DNA from: Anaerolineae bacterium
GTDB taxonomy: Bacteria > Chloroflexota > Anaerolineae > B4-G1
Assembly (NCBI GenBank): GCA_016783285.1
Contig: JADHWW010000152.1
Span: 1-14,237, forward strand
Direction: 5' to 3'
Length of the DNA: 14,237 nucleotides
Part shown: positions 12,715 to 14,237 of the stretch, piece by piece
How the letters are laid out: every line of letters begins with the position of its first letter
Position numbering within the stretch: position 1 is the first letter of the stretch
The notes under the pieces: model-generated
Seen by the model: the letters and a program-made list of their open reading frames with translations, nothing else
What the model was told of the DNA's origin: nothing
Databases searched by the model: none
Translations under genes and position numbers: made by a program

Positions 12715-14237
12715 ATGGAAATCGAAGCCAAGTTCACGCTCCTCGACGCGGAAACCCTCCGGCGCTTGCAGGCGATTGACCACCTGGCCGGCTTTGCGCT
12801 CTCGACTGGCCAGGTCAAACAGATGCGCGATACCTACCTGGACACAGCCGGCCGGCTGATCCTGGCCGCCGGCTACGCCTGCCGCCGGCGAGAGCAGGGT
12901 GATGAGATATTGATCACCCTCAAAGGGCTGGGAGGCGCTGAAGGCGCTGTCCACCGGCGGGAGGAACTAGAGGTCGCGCTGCCGTCTGACCAGCCACCAA
13001 CGAAGTGGCCCGCCGGCCCAGTGCGTGACCGGGTGCTCCAGTTGATCGGGGAGGCCCCGCTGGCGCCGCTCATTGATCTGCAACAGATACGAGTCGTTCG
13101 CCTGATGAGTCAGGGCGAGCGGCTGGTGGCCGAATTGAGCCTGGACGAGGTGCACCTGGCCGTTGACGAGAGAGAGCAGACCTATTTTGAACTGGAGGCG
13201 GAACTGGCGCCGCAGGGCGCCGAGGATGACCTGGCGACGATCGCGGCCTGTTTGCAGGACGAGTGGGGCCTGGAGCCCGAACCCCGGTCCAAATTCGAGC
13301 GGGCGTTAGCCTTCCTGGAGCAGACTGCGCCAAGCGACGGGCTGCTAAAGCCGCAGGAGCAGGTCGTCCTGCGGCAGACCGCGACCCGAGACGACATGTA
13401 CGGCCGGCGCGCGCGGGCCCTGTTGGCATTGGACGAGGGAGCGACGCAGGCGCAAGCGGGCGCAAGCGCCGGCCTGTCGGCGCGGACGGTACGCTACTGG
13501 CTGGCCCGGTTCCGCAAGCGCCGGCTGGACATCTTTCCCGACCGTGTTCTGGCAGCGGCCCAACCGGCGCCATCCCCAGAGCCAGCGCCTCCACCAGAAC
13601 CGGAAGAGTTGCCCCCGCCTTCAGAGGCGCAAATAGTTCGTCCAACCCCAAAAAAGCCGCCCAAGAAACCACCCAAGAAGCCGGGCCTGGAAGCGAACGA
13701 CGCGATGGCCGAGGCGGCCCGCAAGACGTTCTACTTCCACTTTCAGCGTATGCTGTACCACGAGCCGGGCACACGCCTGGGCGCTGACATTGAGGAACTG
13801 CACGATATGCGGGTGGCCACCCGGCGGATGCGGGCCGCCTTCCGCGTGTTTGGCGACCACCTGGACACGGAGCAATTGAAACCGGTTCTCAAGGGGTTGC
13901 GGCGCACCGGCCGGGTGCTAGGCGCTGTGCGAGACCTGGACGTGTTCTGGGAAAAGACCCAGCATTACCTGGACACGCTGCCACCGGCGCAGCAGGACGG
14001 CCTGGCCCCGCTGCGCCAAGTCTGGGAAGCGGAACGCGAGCAGGCCCGGGCCAGGATGTTGGTTTACCTGGACAGTGATCGTTATGCCCAGTTCAAGGAA
14101 CAGTTTGGCGAGTTCCTAAAGATGTCCGACGCCGGAGCGTTGCCGGTGTTCTCGGAAAAGGGTGAGCCGCTGCCCTATCGCCTGCGGCACGTCGTGCCGG
14201 TGGCCGTACACCAGCGGTTGGCGGCCGTCCAGGCCTA
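12715..14237 (+). CDS. CYTH-HTH-CHAD protein (inorganic polyphosphate-related), 3' end outside window
   Basis: The N-terminal CYTH triphosphate-tunnel domain (residues 1 to about 200) begins with the diagnostic ExExK as MEIEAKF. It continues with conserved basic/acidic strands such as RDTYLDTAG, ACRRREQ and KFERALAFLE. Residues about 225-275 (GATQAQAGASAGLSARTVRY, then WLARFRKRRL) look like a helix-turn-helix, unusual between these domains. A Pro/Lys-rich linker follows (about 280-325), then the CHAD helical domain (HDMRVATRRMRAAFRVF, then GAVRDLDVFW), which binds polyphosphate. CYTH-CHAD proteins act on or bind polyphosphate. GAGG (12703-12706) lies eight nt before the ATG. The frame is open to the window end (508 codons seen). 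Confidence 0.88.
   Translation, partial: MEIEAKFTLLDAETLRRLQAIDHLAGFALSTGQVKQMRDTYLDTAGRLILAAGYACRRREQGDEILITLKGLGGAEGAVHRREELEVALPSDQPPTKWPAGPVRDRVLQLIGEAPLAPLIDLQQIRVVRLMSQGERLVAELSLDEVHLAVDEREQTYFELEAELAPQGAEDDLATIAACLQDEWGLEPEPRSKFERALAFLEQTAPSDGLLKPQEQVVLRQTATRDDMYGRRARALLALDEGATQAQAGASAGLSARTVRYWLARFRKRRLDIFPDRVLAAAQPAPSPEPAPPPEPEELPPPSEAQIVRPTPKKPPKKPPKKPGLEANDAMAEAARKTFYFHFQRMLYHEPGTRLGADIEELHDMRVATRRMRAAFRVFGDHLDTEQLKPVLKGLRRTGRVLGAVRDLDVFWEKTQHYLDTLPPAQQDGLAPLRQVWEAEREQARARMLVYLDSDRYAQFKEQFGEFLKMSDAGALPVFSEKGEPLPYRLRHVVPVAVHQRLAAVQA

Noticed and set aside
13070..13774. 234-codon minus-strand frame opposite CYTH-CHAD
   Set aside because: Pro/Arg/Ser-rich shadow of the CYTH-HTH-linker region with no start signal.

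Overview
The window is mostly GC-rich bacterial DNA. The gene content, plus several families of short palindromic repeats lying inside genes, suggests a member of the Chloroflexota (Anaerolineae-like). That assignment is inference from protein style and repeat types. No rRNA, tRNA or other taxonomic marker is visible.

Layout. 1-1214: 3' part of an Eco57I-like restriction/methylase gene that enters from the left and loses homology at about 1085. 1266-2243: C-terminal remnant of a large serine recombinase ending in two Myb/SANT-like modules, in visibly AT-richer DNA. 2212-3390 (-): comEC, cut off at about 2226 but with a good promoter. 3489-4436 (-): broken DDE transposase with two frameshifts, one explained exactly by a 23-nt repeat. 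4666-4833: C-terminal scrap of a DUF35 OB-fold protein. 4817-7163 (-): two-gene operon, an RmlD-like SDR followed by miaB. 7257-8986: AT-rich cassette with a small DNA methyltransferase (+) and a convergent HTH/PD-(D/E)xK-like protein (-). I read this as a compact restriction-modification system with the controller fused to the nuclease. 9043-11157: fused ADP-forming acyl-CoA synthetase. 11200-11661: PEBP (YbhB/YbcL-like) protein. 11671-11823 (-): PDZ C-terminal scrap. 11823-12660: MazEF-type toxin-antitoxin cassette with a terminator, bracketed by two direct copies of a 37-bp promoter-bearing repeat. 12715-end: CYTH-HTH-CHAD protein, cut by the window edge.

Two themes stand out. First, at least four families of short inverted or tandem repeats sit inside coding sequences, mostly in frame: three in miaB, several in the methylase, one each in the SDR and the acyl-CoA synthetase, and three in the transposase. 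They resemble, in principle, the protein-coding palindromic elements known from Rickettsia. Second, the window is an accessory graveyard: five truncated or broken genes lie beside two defence or addiction cassettes.

The putative R-M cassette has a coherent regulatory layout. A perfect 7-bp inverted repeat overlaps the -35 box of the HTH-nuclease gene. A related sequence with core CCGTTTTRGG lies just downstream of the methyltransferase -10 box, so one HTH protein could control both.
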